DNA from: JAXDJJ01 sp034665745
GTDB lineage: Bacteria > Actinomycetota > CADDZG01 > WHSQ01
NCBI GenBank assembly: GCA_034665745.1
Contig: JAXDJJ010000005.1
Location: forward strand, 1-51,495
Reading direction: 5' to 3'
DNA length: 51,495 nt
Below are positions 15,691 to 24,359 of the stretch, one piece after another (the stretch's first letter is position 1; each line of letters starts with the position of its first letter). The notes beneath the pieces are model-generated. The model was not told the DNA's origin and did not search any database. It saw only the letters and a list, made by a program, of their open reading frames with translations. A program made the translations under genes and the position numbers.

Positions 15691-15960
15691 CTAGGAAGCT
15701 GCTTCCTCCGCGAGCTCCGCGATCTTCAGGAACTCGTCGGCCATCCGATCCTGCGGGAGTCTTATCTCTTTCGGCTCGCGTCCGGCCATCCGCTCGAGCG
15801 CGACGGCGACCTCGTTGGCGCCGAGTAAAGCGGCAGCGACCATCTCGCGACGCTGAACATCCTCGAGGCCGTCCCAGTGGCGGAACACGGTCTCGAGCCA
15901 CCCGAGCGCGAGCGCGGCCCCCTCGCGGAGGTCGTGTTCGAGATCGTTGGTCGGATGCAT
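15691..15960 (-). CDS. Small hypothetical helical protein
   Basis: 89 residues, mostly predicted helical and acidic (LREGAALALGWLETVFRHWDGLEDVQRREMVAAALLGANEVAVALERM). I do not recognise the family. The ATG has AAGGGGA eight bases upstream and base composition by codon position looks coding. It converges on dnaB and is followed upstream by a tRNA gene on the same strand. The 114 bases between it and the tRNA show no other gene. Confidence 0.55.
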   Translation of the reverse strand: MHPTNDLEHDLREGAALALGWLETVFRHWDGLEDVQRREMVAAALLGANEVAVALERMAGREPKEIRLPQDRMADEFLKIAELAEEAAS

Positions 15961-16074
15961 GGTGTCCCCTTGTCCAGTGCCCTAGCCCTTGAAGGATTCG
16001 TGCCTTTTCGGACATGTCCTGCCCGCGGCAGACGAGGATGGAGCCAGCGAACCAAGCACCAGCAACGAAGAGAG

Positions 16075-16145
16075 AGCGGGTGAAGGGAATCGAACCCTCA
16101 TATCTAGCTTGGGAAGCTAGCGCTCTACCACTGAGCTACACCCGC
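16075..16145 (-). tRNA. tRNA-Gly (anticodon CCC)
   Basis: On the minus strand the sequence folds as a 71-base tRNA. The acceptor is GCGGGTG/CACCCGC with discriminator U; the D-arm is GCTCAGTGGTAGAGC, the anticodon arm is CTAGC-TTCCCAA-GCTAG with CCC at positions 34-36, and the T-arm contains GGGTTCGATTCCC. The 3' CCA is not encoded (TCT follows), consistent with a need for the Cca enzyme encoded earlier in the window. It reads GGG codons. Confidence 0.93.
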
Positions 16146-16239
16146 GCGCGGTGTCAATGACGTGGCGGATTCTAACGAGAGCGCGAGAACTCTTTCTCGA
16201 GTCTTGCCCGAAGTGAGCGAACGCCGGCGGGTGCCTCTA

Positions 16240-16245
16240 TATAGT
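16240..16245 (+). promoter_or_regulatory. -10 element (TATAGT) of dcd
   Basis: TATAGT within CTCTATATAGTGG lies eight bases before the dcd ATG at 16254. No Shine-Dalgarno is present, so a leaderless or near-leaderless transcript is likely. The preceding 100 bases hold no gene. Confidence 0.5.
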
Positions 16246-16253
16246 GGCGCCGA

Positions 16254-16820
16254 ATGATCCTTTCCGACCGGGATATCCGCTCAGCGATCGCCTCCGGCGA
16301 CATCGGTATCGAACCGTTCGACCAGCGCGACGTCCAACCGTCCTCGATCGATCTCCACGTGGACCGCTTCTTCCGGACGTTCCATAACGCTCGGCACCCG
16401 TACATCGACGTCAAGGTTGCGATGGACGACCTCACCGAGGTCTTCGAGGTCAAGGAAGAAGAGGCGTTCATCCTTCACCCGGGCGAGTTCGTCCTCGGCT
16501 CGACGATGGAATACGTGAAGCTCCCCCACCACCTCGTGGCTCGCCTCGAAGGAAAGAGCTCCCTCGGGCGCCTCGGGCTGCTCATCCACTCGACCGCCGG
16601 GTACGTCGACCCCGGCTTCGAGGGCCATCTGACCCTCGAACTCTCGAACGTCGCGAACCTTCCGATCACGATCTACCCGAACATGAAGATCGGCCAGATC
16701 AGCTTCTTCCAACTCACGTCGCCGGCCGAGAACCCGTATGGCTCGTCGGCGGTCGGCTCGAAGTACCAGGGCCAGCGGGGCCCCACCCCGTCCCGCTACT
16801 ACGTCAACTTCGAGGAGTAG
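16254..16820 (+). CDS. dcd: dCTP deaminase, bifunctional (dUMP-forming) type
   Basis: 188-residue trimeric enzyme of the dUTPase fold. In the bifunctional subgroup, to which the mycobacterial enzyme belongs, dCTP is deaminated and hydrolysed to dUMP, avoiding free dUTP. Signature blocks are QPSSIDLHV (28-36), EGKSSLGR (99-106), HSTAGYVDPGFEG (112-124) with catalytic Glu in LTLELSN, and a C-terminal lid (KYQGQRGPTPSRYYVNF). The HSTAG form of the middle motif, instead of HVTAHRIDPGW of the E. coli enzyme, is what points to the bifunctional type. The stop is followed four bases later by the DinB-like gene. Confidence 0.95.
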   Translation: MILSDRDIRSAIASGDIGIEPFDQRDVQPSSIDLHVDRFFRTFHNARHPYIDVKVAMDDLTEVFEVKEEEAFILHPGEFVLGSTMEYVKLPHHLVARLEGKSSLGRLGLLIHSTAGYVDPGFEGHLTLELSNVANLPITIYPNMKIGQISFFQLTSPAENPYGSSAVGSKYQGQRGPTPSRYYVNFEE

Positions 16821-16823
16821 GTC

Positions 16824-17357
16824 ATGCCAGAGGAACGGATCGTTGCCCCGGATCCAGTCAAGGAGCCGGAGGCGTACCAGAAGGCGTTGCTCGACCTCCT
16901 CGGGGATCAGGATGCCGAGGCGATCCTGGCCGCGACCCCGGAACGGGTTGCGGAACTCACCGAAGAACTCGATCTCGAAACGCTTCAGAAGAGACCCGAG
17001 CCCGGCGAGTGGTCGGCCGAGGAGATCTTGGGCCACCTGTTCGATGCCGAGGTCGTCTACTCGTTCCGGTGGCGCTTCACCCTTGCCGAGAAGGATCCGG
17101 TCTATCCGGGCTACAACCAGGACGAGTGGATCAAGCTCCCGAGGCCCTCGTTCCCCGAGATGCTCGCCGCCTACGCCAGCATGCGGCGGGCCAACGTGTG
17201 GCTGATGGAGGAGACGCCGTCCGACCAGTGGGACACGCCTGCGACCCACGCCGAGAGAGGGCCGGAGTCGTTCGGGCTGAGCCTCCAGGTCGTTGCAGGC
17301 CATGACATCGCTCACCTGAAACAACTCGAGCAGACCGTTGCTGCAGTAACGAAATAG
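16824..17357 (+). CDS. DinB-superfamily protein
   Basis: 177-residue four-helix-bundle protein of the DinB/DUF664-like superfamily. These often bind a divalent metal through three His residues; here the candidates are the His in EILGHLFDAE (about residue 72) and the two in AGHDIAHLKQ (about 154-158). Members include bacillithiol and mycothiol-dependent S-transferases, so a thiol-related role is possible in a mycothiol-making host, but that is inference. The ATG follows the dcd stop with GGAG upstream, so the two form one unit. An 85-base operator region follows. Confidence 0.75.
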   Translation: MPEERIVAPDPVKEPEAYQKALLDLLGDQDAEAILAATPERVAELTEELDLETLQKRPEPGEWSAEEILGHLFDAEVVYSFRWRFTLAEKDPVYPGYNQDEWIKLPRPSFPEMLAAYASMRRANVWLMEETPSDQWDTPATHAERGPESFGLSLQVVAGHDIAHLKQLEQTVAAVTK

Positions 17358-17365
17358 AGGGTTTA

Positions 17366-17384
17366 CACCGTTAACCTAACGGTG
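17366..17384. promoter_or_regulatory. TetR operator 1: perfect 8-3-8 dyad
   Basis: CACCGTTA (17366-17373) and TAACGGTG (17377-17384) are exact reverse complements around ACC. The site lies in the gap before the MMPL transporter gene. It shares the core CGTTAACCTAACG with the second site, in reverse orientation, indicating one regulator for both. Confidence 0.65.
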
Positions 17385-17404
17385 CTAACCTCCTCACCTT
17401 AACC

Positions 17405-17419
17405 ACGTTAGGTTAACGT
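17405..17419. promoter_or_regulatory. TetR operator 2: perfect 6-3-6 dyad
   Basis: ACGTTA (17405-17410) and TAACGT (17414-17419) flank GGT. The 13-base core CGTTAGGTTAACG is the exact reverse complement of the core of operator 1, with dyad centres 37 bases apart. It ends 24 bases before the MMPL start codon, so binding would block the promoter. Confidence 0.62.
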
Positions 17420-17442
17420 CGGTAGGGAAGAGGAGGGCAACG

Positions 17443-19671
17443 GTGTTCGACCGTCTCGGCAACTTCGTAGTAGCACAGCGCAAGTGGGTCATCGCGGCCA
17501 CGATCCTGTTCGCCCTCGGCGCAGGTGCGATCGGCGGTGGGGTTGCGGATCGCCTCTCGAACGGCGGGTTCGACGACCCGAACGCCGAGGCGGTTCAGGC
17601 CTCCGCTGCCCTCCAAGACGAGTTCGGGGTCAGCAATCCGAACCTCGTCCTCCTCGTCACGGTCGAGAACGGCTCCGTCGACGACCCGGCTGCCAAGCAA
17701 GCAGGCCTCGCCCTCACCAAAGAGCTCTCGGGGGAAGCCGGCGTTGGTCAGGTGCTCTCCTACTGGACCACCGGGATCCCCGCGTTCAAGAGCGAACAGG
17801 GGAACAGGGCCCTGATCGCGGGAGTGATCGAGGGTGATGAAGACCGTGTGAACGATCGCGTTGAAGCCTTGTCTGCCAAGTACTCGCGCGCTGAAGCCGG
17901 AGTAACAGTCACCGTCGGTGGGTTCGCCGAGGTCTTCCGTCAGGTCGGGTCGACCATCGAACACGACCTCATCACAGCCGAGAAGATCGCGTTCCCGATC
18001 ACACTGATCCTGCTGGTCCTCGTATTCGGAAGTCTCATCGCGGCAGGACTTCCCCTGCTGATCGGGATCATCTCGATCATGGGGTCGTTCTTGATCTTGA
18101 CCGTCATCTCGGAGATGACCCTTGTCTCGATCTTCGCCTTGAACCTTGTTACCGCTCTTGGTCTGGGGCTTGCCATCGACTACAGCCTGTTCGTCGTGTC
18201 GCGCTTCAGGGAAGAGCTGCGTAACGGTCTCGAGGTGGATGACGCGGTCAAAGAGACCGTTCGGACGGCCGGACGCACCGTCGCATTCAGTGGGCTGACG
18301 GTCGCGTTGTCCTTGGCGGCTCTCCTCGTATTCCCTCTCGCGTTCCTCAAGTCGTTCGCATACGCGGGCGTCGCCGTGGTGATCCTTGCCGCGTTGACCT
18401 CTACCGTGTTCCTGCCCGCGCTGCTTGCCGTACTCGGCACGCGCGTGGACAAGTTCTCGTGGCGTCGCAAGCGCGCCGAGTCCGGTGCGGAGAATGGTTT
18501 CTGGCACAGACTTGCCCTGTTTGTGATGCGGCGCCCACTCCCGCTGGCGACGATCGTTATCGCATTCCTCTTATTCCTTGGCGCTCCGTTCCTCCGGGCC
18601 GAATTCGGACGCCCCGATGACCGGGTGCTTCCGCACGAGGCGACGAGCCACCAGGTGTCGCAGGTGTTGCGCGACGAATTCCCCGTCAACGCGACCACGA
18701 ACCTCAACATCGTGGCGGCGGATGCGGGAGACCCGCGCCAGCTGCAAGCGGAGATCACCGGGTACTCGATCGAGCTTTCGAGGCTCGACGGGGTCTATGC
18801 CGTACAGAGCCTTACCGGTGCGTTCGTCGACGGTGAGCAGGTCGCCCCGCCGACCCCGGCTTCGGCTACCTACGGGAGCGATAACGGCACCTGGCTGACC
18901 GTCGTGCCATCGGTCGAGGCCGTGTCGCCCGCGGGCGAGAAGCTCGTCAACACGATCCGGACCATGGATGCTCCCTTCGCGATCCAGGTGGGAGGCGCGT
19001 CGGCCGACCTCGTCGATACCAAGACCGGCGTGTTCGGGCGCATGCCCTTGGCGGCGATCCTGATCGGGATCACCACATTCATCCTGCTGTTCCTGATGTT
19101 CGGTGGGATCCTCGTGCCGATCAAGGCGATCATCCTGAACCTGCTCAGCCTCACGGCTACCTTCGGTGCCTTGGTGTGGATCTTCCAAGACGGCAACCTC
19201 GCCGGTCGCCTCGACTTCATCACGACGGGCACGATCGACATCACAACTCCCGTTCTGATGTTCTGCATCGCGTTCGGCTTGTCGATGGACTACGAGGTGT
19301 TCCTCTTGTCGAGGATCAAAGAGGAGCATGACCTCACCCACGACAACACCGCGTCGGTGGCCCTGGGTCTGGAGCGCACCGGCCGCATCGTCACGGCGGC
19401 GGCAGCCCTGCTAAGCATCGTGTTCCTGGCCCTTGCAACGTCGGACGTCACCTTCATCAAGCTGTTCGGGATCGGGCTTACTCTCGCCGTCGTGATGGAT
19501 GCGACCTTGATCAGAGCCGTTCTCGTGCCAGCCTTCATGCGACTCGCCGGTGAAGCGAACTGGTGGGCGCCGAGATGGATGCGCAAGATCCACGATCGCT
19601 TCGGGATCTCCGAGAGTGGCGCGGTGGCCCCCCCCACCATCCGCGCTGCAGAGAGCGGCGGTGCCGGTTGA
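17443..19671 (+). CDS. MMPL/RND-family membrane transporter
   Basis: 742-residue inner-membrane exporter of the MMPL branch of the RND superfamily. It has the duplicated layout: one helix (about 15-35), a soluble outside domain, five or six helices, then the same again from about residue 365 to the end. The helix 4-5 region reads VTALGLGLAIDYSLFVVSRFREEL and its repeat MFCIAFGLSMDYEVFLLSRIKEEHD; the Asp-Tyr pair in each is the proton-relay signature of MMPL proteins. Substrates of the family include lipids and hydrophobic drugs; the cargo here is unknown. The GTG at 17443 has GAGGAGGG upstream. It is followed by an overlapping TetR gene and preceded by two operators, so it is probably ligand-induced. 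Confidence 0.92.
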   Translation: MFDRLGNFVVAQRKWVIAATILFALGAGAIGGGVADRLSNGGFDDPNAEAVQASAALQDEFGVSNPNLVLLVTVENGSVDDPAAKQAGLALTKELSGEAGVGQVLSYWTTGIPAFKSEQGNRALIAGVIEGDEDRVNDRVEALSAKYSRAEAGVTVTVGGFAEVFRQVGSTIEHDLITAEKIAFPITLILLVLVFGSLIAAGLPLLIGIISIMGSFLILTVISEMTLVSIFALNLVTALGLGLAIDYSLFVVSRFREELRNGLEVDDAVKETVRTAGRTVAFSGLTVALSLAALLVFPLAFLKSFAYAGVAVVILAALTSTVFLPALLAVLGTRVDKFSWRRKRAESGAENGFWHRLALFVMRRPLPLATIVIAFLLFLGAPFLRAEFGRPDDRVLPHEATSHQVSQVLRDEFPVNATTNLNIVAADAGDPRQLQAEITGYSIELSRLDGVYAVQSLTGAFVDGEQVAPPTPASATYGSDNGTWLTVVPSVEAVSPAGEKLVNTIRTMDAPFAIQVGGASADLVDTKTGVFGRMPLAAILIGITTFILLFLMFGGILVPIKAIILNLLSLTATFGALVWIFQDGNLAGRLDFITTGTIDITTPVLMFCIAFGLSMDYEVFLLSRIKEEHDLTHDNTASVALGLERTGRIVTAAAALLSIVFLALATSDVTFIKLFGIGLTLAVVMDATLIRAVLVPAFMRLAGEANWWAPRWMRKIHDRFGISESGAVAPPTIRAAESGGAG

Positions 19672-20297
19672 TCCCACCGACCGGCACCACTGCCACTCGC
19701 ACCCGCGCCAAGCGAGGTGACGGTGACAAGCTGCGCGAGGTGATCCTTGATGCCGCGGAGCACCTCTTGTTGGAGACGGGATCTCAGGAGGCGGTGTCCA
19801 TCCGCGCGATCGCAGACCGGTGTGAGGTCACAGCTCCGGCTATCTACCTGCATTTCGCCGACAAGGAAGCCCTTTTCCTCGAGGTCTGCAGCAGGCGGTT
19901 CCGCGAGTTGGATTCATGGATCGAGGCGGCGTCTCGCAAGGCAACCGATCCTCTCGACGAGCTCCGTATCAGGGGGGCCGCGTACGTGAGCTTCGGCCTC
20001 GAGCACCCCGAGGCCTACCGCTTACTGATGATGGGCCGAAGGGAAGGTCGCATCGATGACCCCGGCATGGAAGCGGGCCGCGACTCGTTCCTGCACATGG
20101 TCGAGTCGGTCGACCGCTGCGTCAAGACCGGAGCGTTGGGCGGTGCCGATCCTTACCAAGCGTCGCTAGTGCTGTGGAGCGGGATCCACGGCATCACGTC
20201 TCTGATGATCTCGTTCCCGAACTTCGAGTGGGGCGAGCGCGATCAACTGGTCGAACACATGTTGGATGTGCTGATCGAGGGCGTGCTCTCGACCTAG
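19668..20297 (+). CDS. TetR-family transcriptional regulator
   Basis: 209 residues: N-terminal helix-turn-helix (LREVILDAAEHLLLETG to IRAIADRCEVTAPAIYLHFADKEALFLEV, about 22-68) and a ligand-binding C-terminal domain of the TetR_C_33/WHG type. The TTG start overlaps the MMPL stop as TTGA, and no other start codon precedes the DNA-binding domain in frame. It very probably represses the MMPL-tetR unit through the two dyads at 17366-17419. Its stop (TAG) is immediately followed by the stop of the oppositely oriented EtfD-like gene, with no spacer. Confidence 0.9.
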   Translation: MIPPTGTTATRTRAKRGDGDKLREVILDAAEHLLLETGSQEAVSIRAIADRCEVTAPAIYLHFADKEALFLEVCSRRFRELDSWIEAASRKATDPLDELRIRGAAYVSFGLEHPEAYRLLMMGRREGRIDDPGMEAGRDSFLHMVESVDRCVKTGALGGADPYQASLVLWSGIHGITSLMISFPNFEWGERDQLVEHMLDVLIEGVLST

Positions 20298-22466
20298 TTA
20301 TTCGACGGGAGCGTCGACCTCTTCTTGGTCGTTCCCGTTCCCGTTGGCTTTCCCAGCGGATGACTCGGGGTGGAACTCGATCGAGTCCAGAAGGATCTGG
20401 GCGACGTCCCGCACGACCATGTCCTGATCTGCTTTGCGTTCGGTGATCCCGTCGTTAAGCATCACGTTGCAGAACGGACACCCGACCGCAAGGGTGTCGG
20501 ACGCGGAAGCGAGAGCCTCGTCGGTGCGTTCGACGTTGCACTTCTTGCCCATGTGCTCTTCCATCCACATGCGACCACCACCGGCGCCACAACAGAATGT
20601 CTTGTGCCCATGACGATGTAGCTCTTGATACTCGGTGCCCGGGATCGACTCGAGCACGAGACGCGCGCCATCCTCGATGTCGTTGTGACGGGCGAGGTAA
20701 CAAGGGTCGTGGTACGTGATCGTCTTTTCGATCGCATTCTTCGGCTTGAGTACCCCGCGATCTACGAGGTCGGCGAGGAACTCGGTGTGGTGCACCACCT
20801 CGAAGTTGCCGCCGTACTGCGGGTACTCGTTGAAGATCGTGTTGAAGCAATGAGGGCAGATCGTGACGATCTTCTTCACCTTGTTCGCGTTCATCGCTTC
20901 GACGTTGGCCTCGGCGAGCATCTGGAAGATGTACTCGGCCCCCATCCTTCGAGCGGGGTCACCGGTACACGACTCGTCTGATCCAAGCACCGCGAACTTG
21001 ATCCCTGCGATCTGCATCAGCCGAGCGAAGTCGTAGACGACCTTCTTGTTGCGGTCGTCGAACGCGCCGGCGCACCCGACCCAGAACAGAACGTCGGCAT
21101 CGGGGGCCTCGGAGATGTGAGGGATCTCGAGCGGTTCCTGCTTCGAGGTTCCTTGCATCCAGTCGGTGCGGGTGTTCGGCGGTGCGCCCCACGGGTTCCC
21201 GGTGTTCTCCATATTGTTGAGAGCGCTCTGCATCTCTTTCGGGAAACGTGACTCGCTCATCACGAGGTTCCTGCGCATGTCGACGATGAAGTCGATGTGT
21301 TCGATGTTGACTGGGCAGGCCTGGACGCATGCGCCGCAGGTGGTGCAGTCCCAGATCGCTTCGTCCTCGATGACGGTCGGGTTCAGCGATGGCAGCGCAT
21401 CGAGCACCGACTGATATGCCTCGGGACCCTGCTTCTTAGCCTCGAGGAGAGCCGGGCCGTGCTCGAACATGTGGTCGCGGATGTCCATGATCAGAAGCTT
21501 CGGAGAGAGAGGCTTCCCCGTGTTCCACGCCGGGCACTGGCTCTGGCAGCGCCCACATTCGGTGCAGGTCATCCCGTCGAGCAAGGTCTTCCACGTGAGG
21601 TCCGTCAACTTGCCGGCGCCGAAGATGTCGTCTTCGGACATCTCTTCGATGTTGATGTCCATCGGTTTCAGCGCGCCCTTGGGGCGCTCCGACGTGAACA
21701 GCACGTTGATACCTGCAGTGACGATGTGGAGGTGCTTCGAGTACGTGATGTAGACGAGGAAGCCAAGGATGATCAGCGAGTGCCACCACAAGAACGTCGT
21801 GTCCCACGCTTCGCGCGCACTGTGTGACATGCCCTGGAAGATCTTCGACGTCGCAAAGGAGACCGGCGTCCAGTCGGTGTTGTACGGGAAGTGCCCCAGC
21901 GAGATCTCGGCACCGCGCGTGAACAGGATCGTGATCATGATCGCCGAGATCGCATAAAGGATGTAGTCGGCTTCCTTGAGGTGTGAACCTCTGAAGCGTC
22001 CCGGCCTCTGGATCTTCCTGATCGCGAACGCGACCGCGATGCTCAGAAGCACGGCGACGACGAAGAAGTCTTGCACCGCTCCCAACGGTCCCCAACGACC
22101 GATCAATGGGATCGCGAAGCCTTCCTTGAACACCGCGCCGAACGCTTCGACGATCGTTGTGAAGAGGACCAAGAAGCCCCAGAAGATGAAGAGGTGCATC
22201 AACCCGGGGATCGTCCACTGCAGAAGCTTGCGCTGGAAGATGACGACGACGATCTGGTCCTTGATCTTTCGGTACCAGCTCTGTGGTTTCCGGTCGTCGG
22301 GGGCACCCAACTTGACCAAGCCCACGAGTTGCAAAGCTCGGCGTGAGAAGGCGCCAAGCGTGGCGAGAAGAAGGACTGCCATAAGCAGCTTTTCGAGCAC
22401 GGCGGGAGTATAGGTCTGGGCTCGCCCCGCCTGGACACCGCCTGGGAATATAGAGGCCCATTCCAA
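20298..22466 (-). CDS. EtfD-like membrane iron-sulfur oxidoreductase
   Basis: 722-residue fusion resembling mycobacterial Rv0338c (EtfD), proposed to pass electrons from electron-transferring flavoprotein to the quinone pool during fatty-acid oxidation. Order: N-terminal membrane domain like nitrate reductase gamma with five or six helices (about 25-250), two 4Fe-4S motifs (Cys 301/304/307/311 and 374/377/380/384), then two CCG domains typical of heterodisulfide reductase subunit B (ending in ICPHCF and FCCGAGGGRMWMEE). The C-terminal tail is acidic. The start is not certain: I take the TTG at 22466, which has a CATAGT -10-like hexamer five bases upstream; the next ATG is inside the first helix. 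It diverges from dnaK across 66 bases. Confidence 0.88.
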   Translation of the reverse strand: MEWASIFPGGVQAGRAQTYTPAVLEKLLMAVLLLATLGAFSRRALQLVGLVKLGAPDDRKPQSWYRKIKDQIVVVIFQRKLLQWTIPGLMHLFIFWGFLVLFTTIVEAFGAVFKEGFAIPLIGRWGPLGAVQDFFVVAVLLSIAVAFAIRKIQRPGRFRGSHLKEADYILYAISAIMITILFTRGAEISLGHFPYNTDWTPVSFATSKIFQGMSHSAREAWDTTFLWWHSLIILGFLVYITYSKHLHIVTAGINVLFTSERPKGALKPMDINIEEMSEDDIFGAGKLTDLTWKTLLDGMTCTECGRCQSQCPAWNTGKPLSPKLLIMDIRDHMFEHGPALLEAKKQGPEAYQSVLDALPSLNPTVIEDEAIWDCTTCGACVQACPVNIEHIDFIVDMRRNLVMSESRFPKEMQSALNNMENTGNPWGAPPNTRTDWMQGTSKQEPLEIPHISEAPDADVLFWVGCAGAFDDRNKKVVYDFARLMQIAGIKFAVLGSDESCTGDPARRMGAEYIFQMLAEANVEAMNANKVKKIVTICPHCFNTIFNEYPQYGGNFEVVHHTEFLADLVDRGVLKPKNAIEKTITYHDPCYLARHNDIEDGARLVLESIPGTEYQELHRHGHKTFCCGAGGGRMWMEEHMGKKCNVERTDEALASASDTLAVGCPFCNVMLNDGITERKADQDMVVRDVAQILLDSIEFHPESSAGKANGNGNDQEEVDAPVE

Positions 22467-22468
22467 AG

Positions 22469-22512
22469 TTGACTATGATGTACTCAAGTTGGCATACTTG
22501 GAGACACTCAAG
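22469..22512 (+). promoter_or_regulatory. dnaK promoter with HspR-type half sites
   Basis: A -35 TTGACT (22469-22474) and a -10 CATACT (22493-22498) are 18 bases apart. HspR operators (HAIR) are CTTGAGT-N7-ACTCAAG. Here ACTCAAG occurs at 22482-22488 and 22506-22512, and CTTGGAG (5 of 7) at 22497-22503, placing half sites between and just after the promoter elements. The arrangement is not the canonical inverted repeat. The strong ribosome site TAGGAGGAAA follows. Confidence 0.6.
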
Positions 22513-22532
22513 TCAGTTTCTAGGAGGAAATC

Positions 22533-24359
22533 ATGGCAAAAGCAGTAGGCATCGATCTCGGAACGACCAACTCGGTCGTCGCAGTACTGGAGGGCGGCGA
22601 GCCTGCCGTCATCCCCAACGCCGAAGGGGCTAGGACCACCCCTTCCGTGGTCGCGTTCTCGAAGAACGGCGAGATCCTCGTCGGTGAGGTCGCGAAGCGC
22701 CAGGCCATAACGAACCCGGACCGCACGATCCGTTCGATCAAGCGCGAGATGGGCACCGACCACAAGGTCGACATCGATGGGAAGGCATGGGGTCCGCAAG
22801 AGATCTCGGCTCGCATCCTGATGAAACTGAAGGCCGACGCCGAGGCATATCTCGGTGACAAGGTCACAGAAGCGGTCATCACCGTTCCCGCGTACTTCGA
22901 CGATGCACAGCGTCAAGCCACGAACGAGGCCGGCAAGATCGCGGGTCTCGAGGTTCTCCGCATCATCAACGAGCCGACCGCAGCAGCACTTGCATACGGT
23001 TTGGACAAGGGCAACGAGGGTGAGCAGACGATCCTTGTCTTCGACCTCGGGGGCGGAACGTTCGACGTTTCCCTGCTCGAGCTCGGCGACGGTGTCTTCG
23101 AGGTCAAGTCGACCTCGGGTAACACGAACCTCGGTGGTGACGACTGGGACCAGCGCGTTATCGACCATCTCGTGACGATCTTCCAGAACGAGAACCGCAT
23201 CGACCTGTCCAAGGACAAGATGGCGATGCAGCGTCTCAAGGAAGCTGCCGAGAAGGCGAAGATCGAGCTGTCTTCCACGCAGTCCACGAATATCAACCTT
23301 CCGTTCATCACCGCGAACGAGCAAGGACCACTGCACCTCGACATCAACCTGACGCGCACCGAGTTCGAGCGCATGACCGAGGACCTTCTCGACCAGACGA
23401 AGGGCCCCTTCAACCAGGCGATCAAGGACGCGGGCATCACGGTCGACAAGATCGACCACGTGATCCTCGTCGGTGGTTCGACGCGTATGCCGATGGTGCG
23501 CAACCTCGTGAAGAACCTCACCGGTGGCAAGGACCCGCACCAGGGTGTGAACCCGGACGAGGTTGTCGCAGTTGGTGCATCGGTCCAGGCGGGCGTACTC
23601 AAGGGTGAAGTGAAAGACGTTCTTCTTCTCGACGTGACCCCCCTTTCCCTAGGTGTCGAGACCAAGGGATCGATCTTCACGAAACTGATCGAGCGCAACA
23701 CGACCATCCCAACGAAGCGCAGCGAGATCTTCACGACGGCAGAAGACAACCAGCCGTCGGTCGAGATCCACGTGCTTCAGGGTGAAGCCGACATGGCGTA
23801 TCGCAACAAGTCGCTCGGTCGCTTCCAGCTCACGGACCTTCCCCCCGCACAGCGCGGGACGCCTCAGATCGAGGTCACGTTCGACATCGATGCGAACGGA
23901 ATCGTCAACGTGCACGCGAAGGACCTGGGCACAGGTAAAGAGCAGTCGATGACCATCACCGGCGGCACGAAACTCGCCAACGACGAGATCGATCGCATGA
24001 TGAAAGAGGCCGAGGCCCACGCTGAGGAAGACCGCCAGCGTCGCGAGGTTGCAGAAGCTCGCAACCAAGCCGACAGCGTCGTGTACCAGACCGAGAAGAC
24101 CTTGAAGGAGCACGGCGACAAGCTCGATGCTTCCGACAAGGAGCTCGTCGAAGACGCTCTGAAGGAAGCCAAAGAGGCACTGGCTACCGAGGATGTCGAG
24201 CGGATCCGTATCTCGAGTGAGTCTCTGGTGACCGCCTCTCAGAAGTTTGCCGAGGTGCTCTACAACAAGGCCCAACCCGGGCCCGATGGTGGAGCAACCG
24301 GCAATCCTGATGACGTCGTCGACGCGGAAGTTGTCGACGACGATCAGCAGGGTGCGTGA
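22533..24359 (+). CDS. dnaK: Chaperone DnaK (Hsp70)
   Basis: 608-residue ATP-dependent chaperone. The nucleotide-binding domain begins AVGIDLGTTNSVVAVLEGG and lacks the 20-odd-residue insert of proteobacterial DnaK, as expected for Gram-positive types. Further signatures are FDLGGGTFDVSLL and ILVGGSTRMPMV. The substrate-binding domain follows VLLLDVTPLSLGVET, and the acidic C-terminal tail carries repeats of Asp and Val. It is the first gene of dnaK-grpE-dnaJ-hspR and its TGA overlaps the GTG of grpE. Regulation by HspR is indicated by the upstream half sites and by hspR closing the operon. Confidence 0.98.
   Translation: MAKAVGIDLGTTNSVVAVLEGGEPAVIPNAEGARTTPSVVAFSKNGEILVGEVAKRQAITNPDRTIRSIKREMGTDHKVDIDGKAWGPQEISARILMKLKADAEAYLGDKVTEAVITVPAYFDDAQRQATNEAGKIAGLEVLRIINEPTAAALAYGLDKGNEGEQTILVFDLGGGTFDVSLLELGDGVFEVKSTSGNTNLGGDDWDQRVIDHLVTIFQNENRIDLSKDKMAMQRLKEAAEKAKIELSSTQSTNINLPFITANEQGPLHLDINLTRTEFERMTEDLLDQTKGPFNQAIKDAGITVDKIDHVILVGGSTRMPMVRNLVKNLTGGKDPHQGVNPDEVVAVGASVQAGVLKGEVKDVLLLDVTPLSLGVETKGSIFTKLIERNTTIPTKRSEIFTTAEDNQPSVEIHVLQGEADMAYRNKSLGRFQLTDLPPAQRGTPQIEVTFDIDANGIVNVHAKDLGTGKEQSMTITGGTKLANDEIDRMMKEAEAHAEEDRQRREVAEARNQADSVVYQTEKTLKEHGDKLDASDKELVEDALKEAKEALATEDVERIRISSESLVTASQKFAEVLYNKAQPGPDGGATGNPDDVVDAEVVDDDQQGA

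Noticed and set aside
16281..17324. 347-codon open frame antisense to dcd and the DinB-like gene
   Set aside because: Both plus-strand genes have clear family motifs; the antisense product is Arg/Leu/Gly-biased and spans two genes.
17413..18507. 364-codon antisense frame over the MMPL gene
   Set aside because: Opposite a transporter with clear repeats; composition is typical of a reverse-strand shadow (Asp/Arg/Gln-rich).
22473..23540. 355-codon antisense frame over dnaK
   Set aside because: Shadow of the dnaK coding sequence; no start signal or domain.
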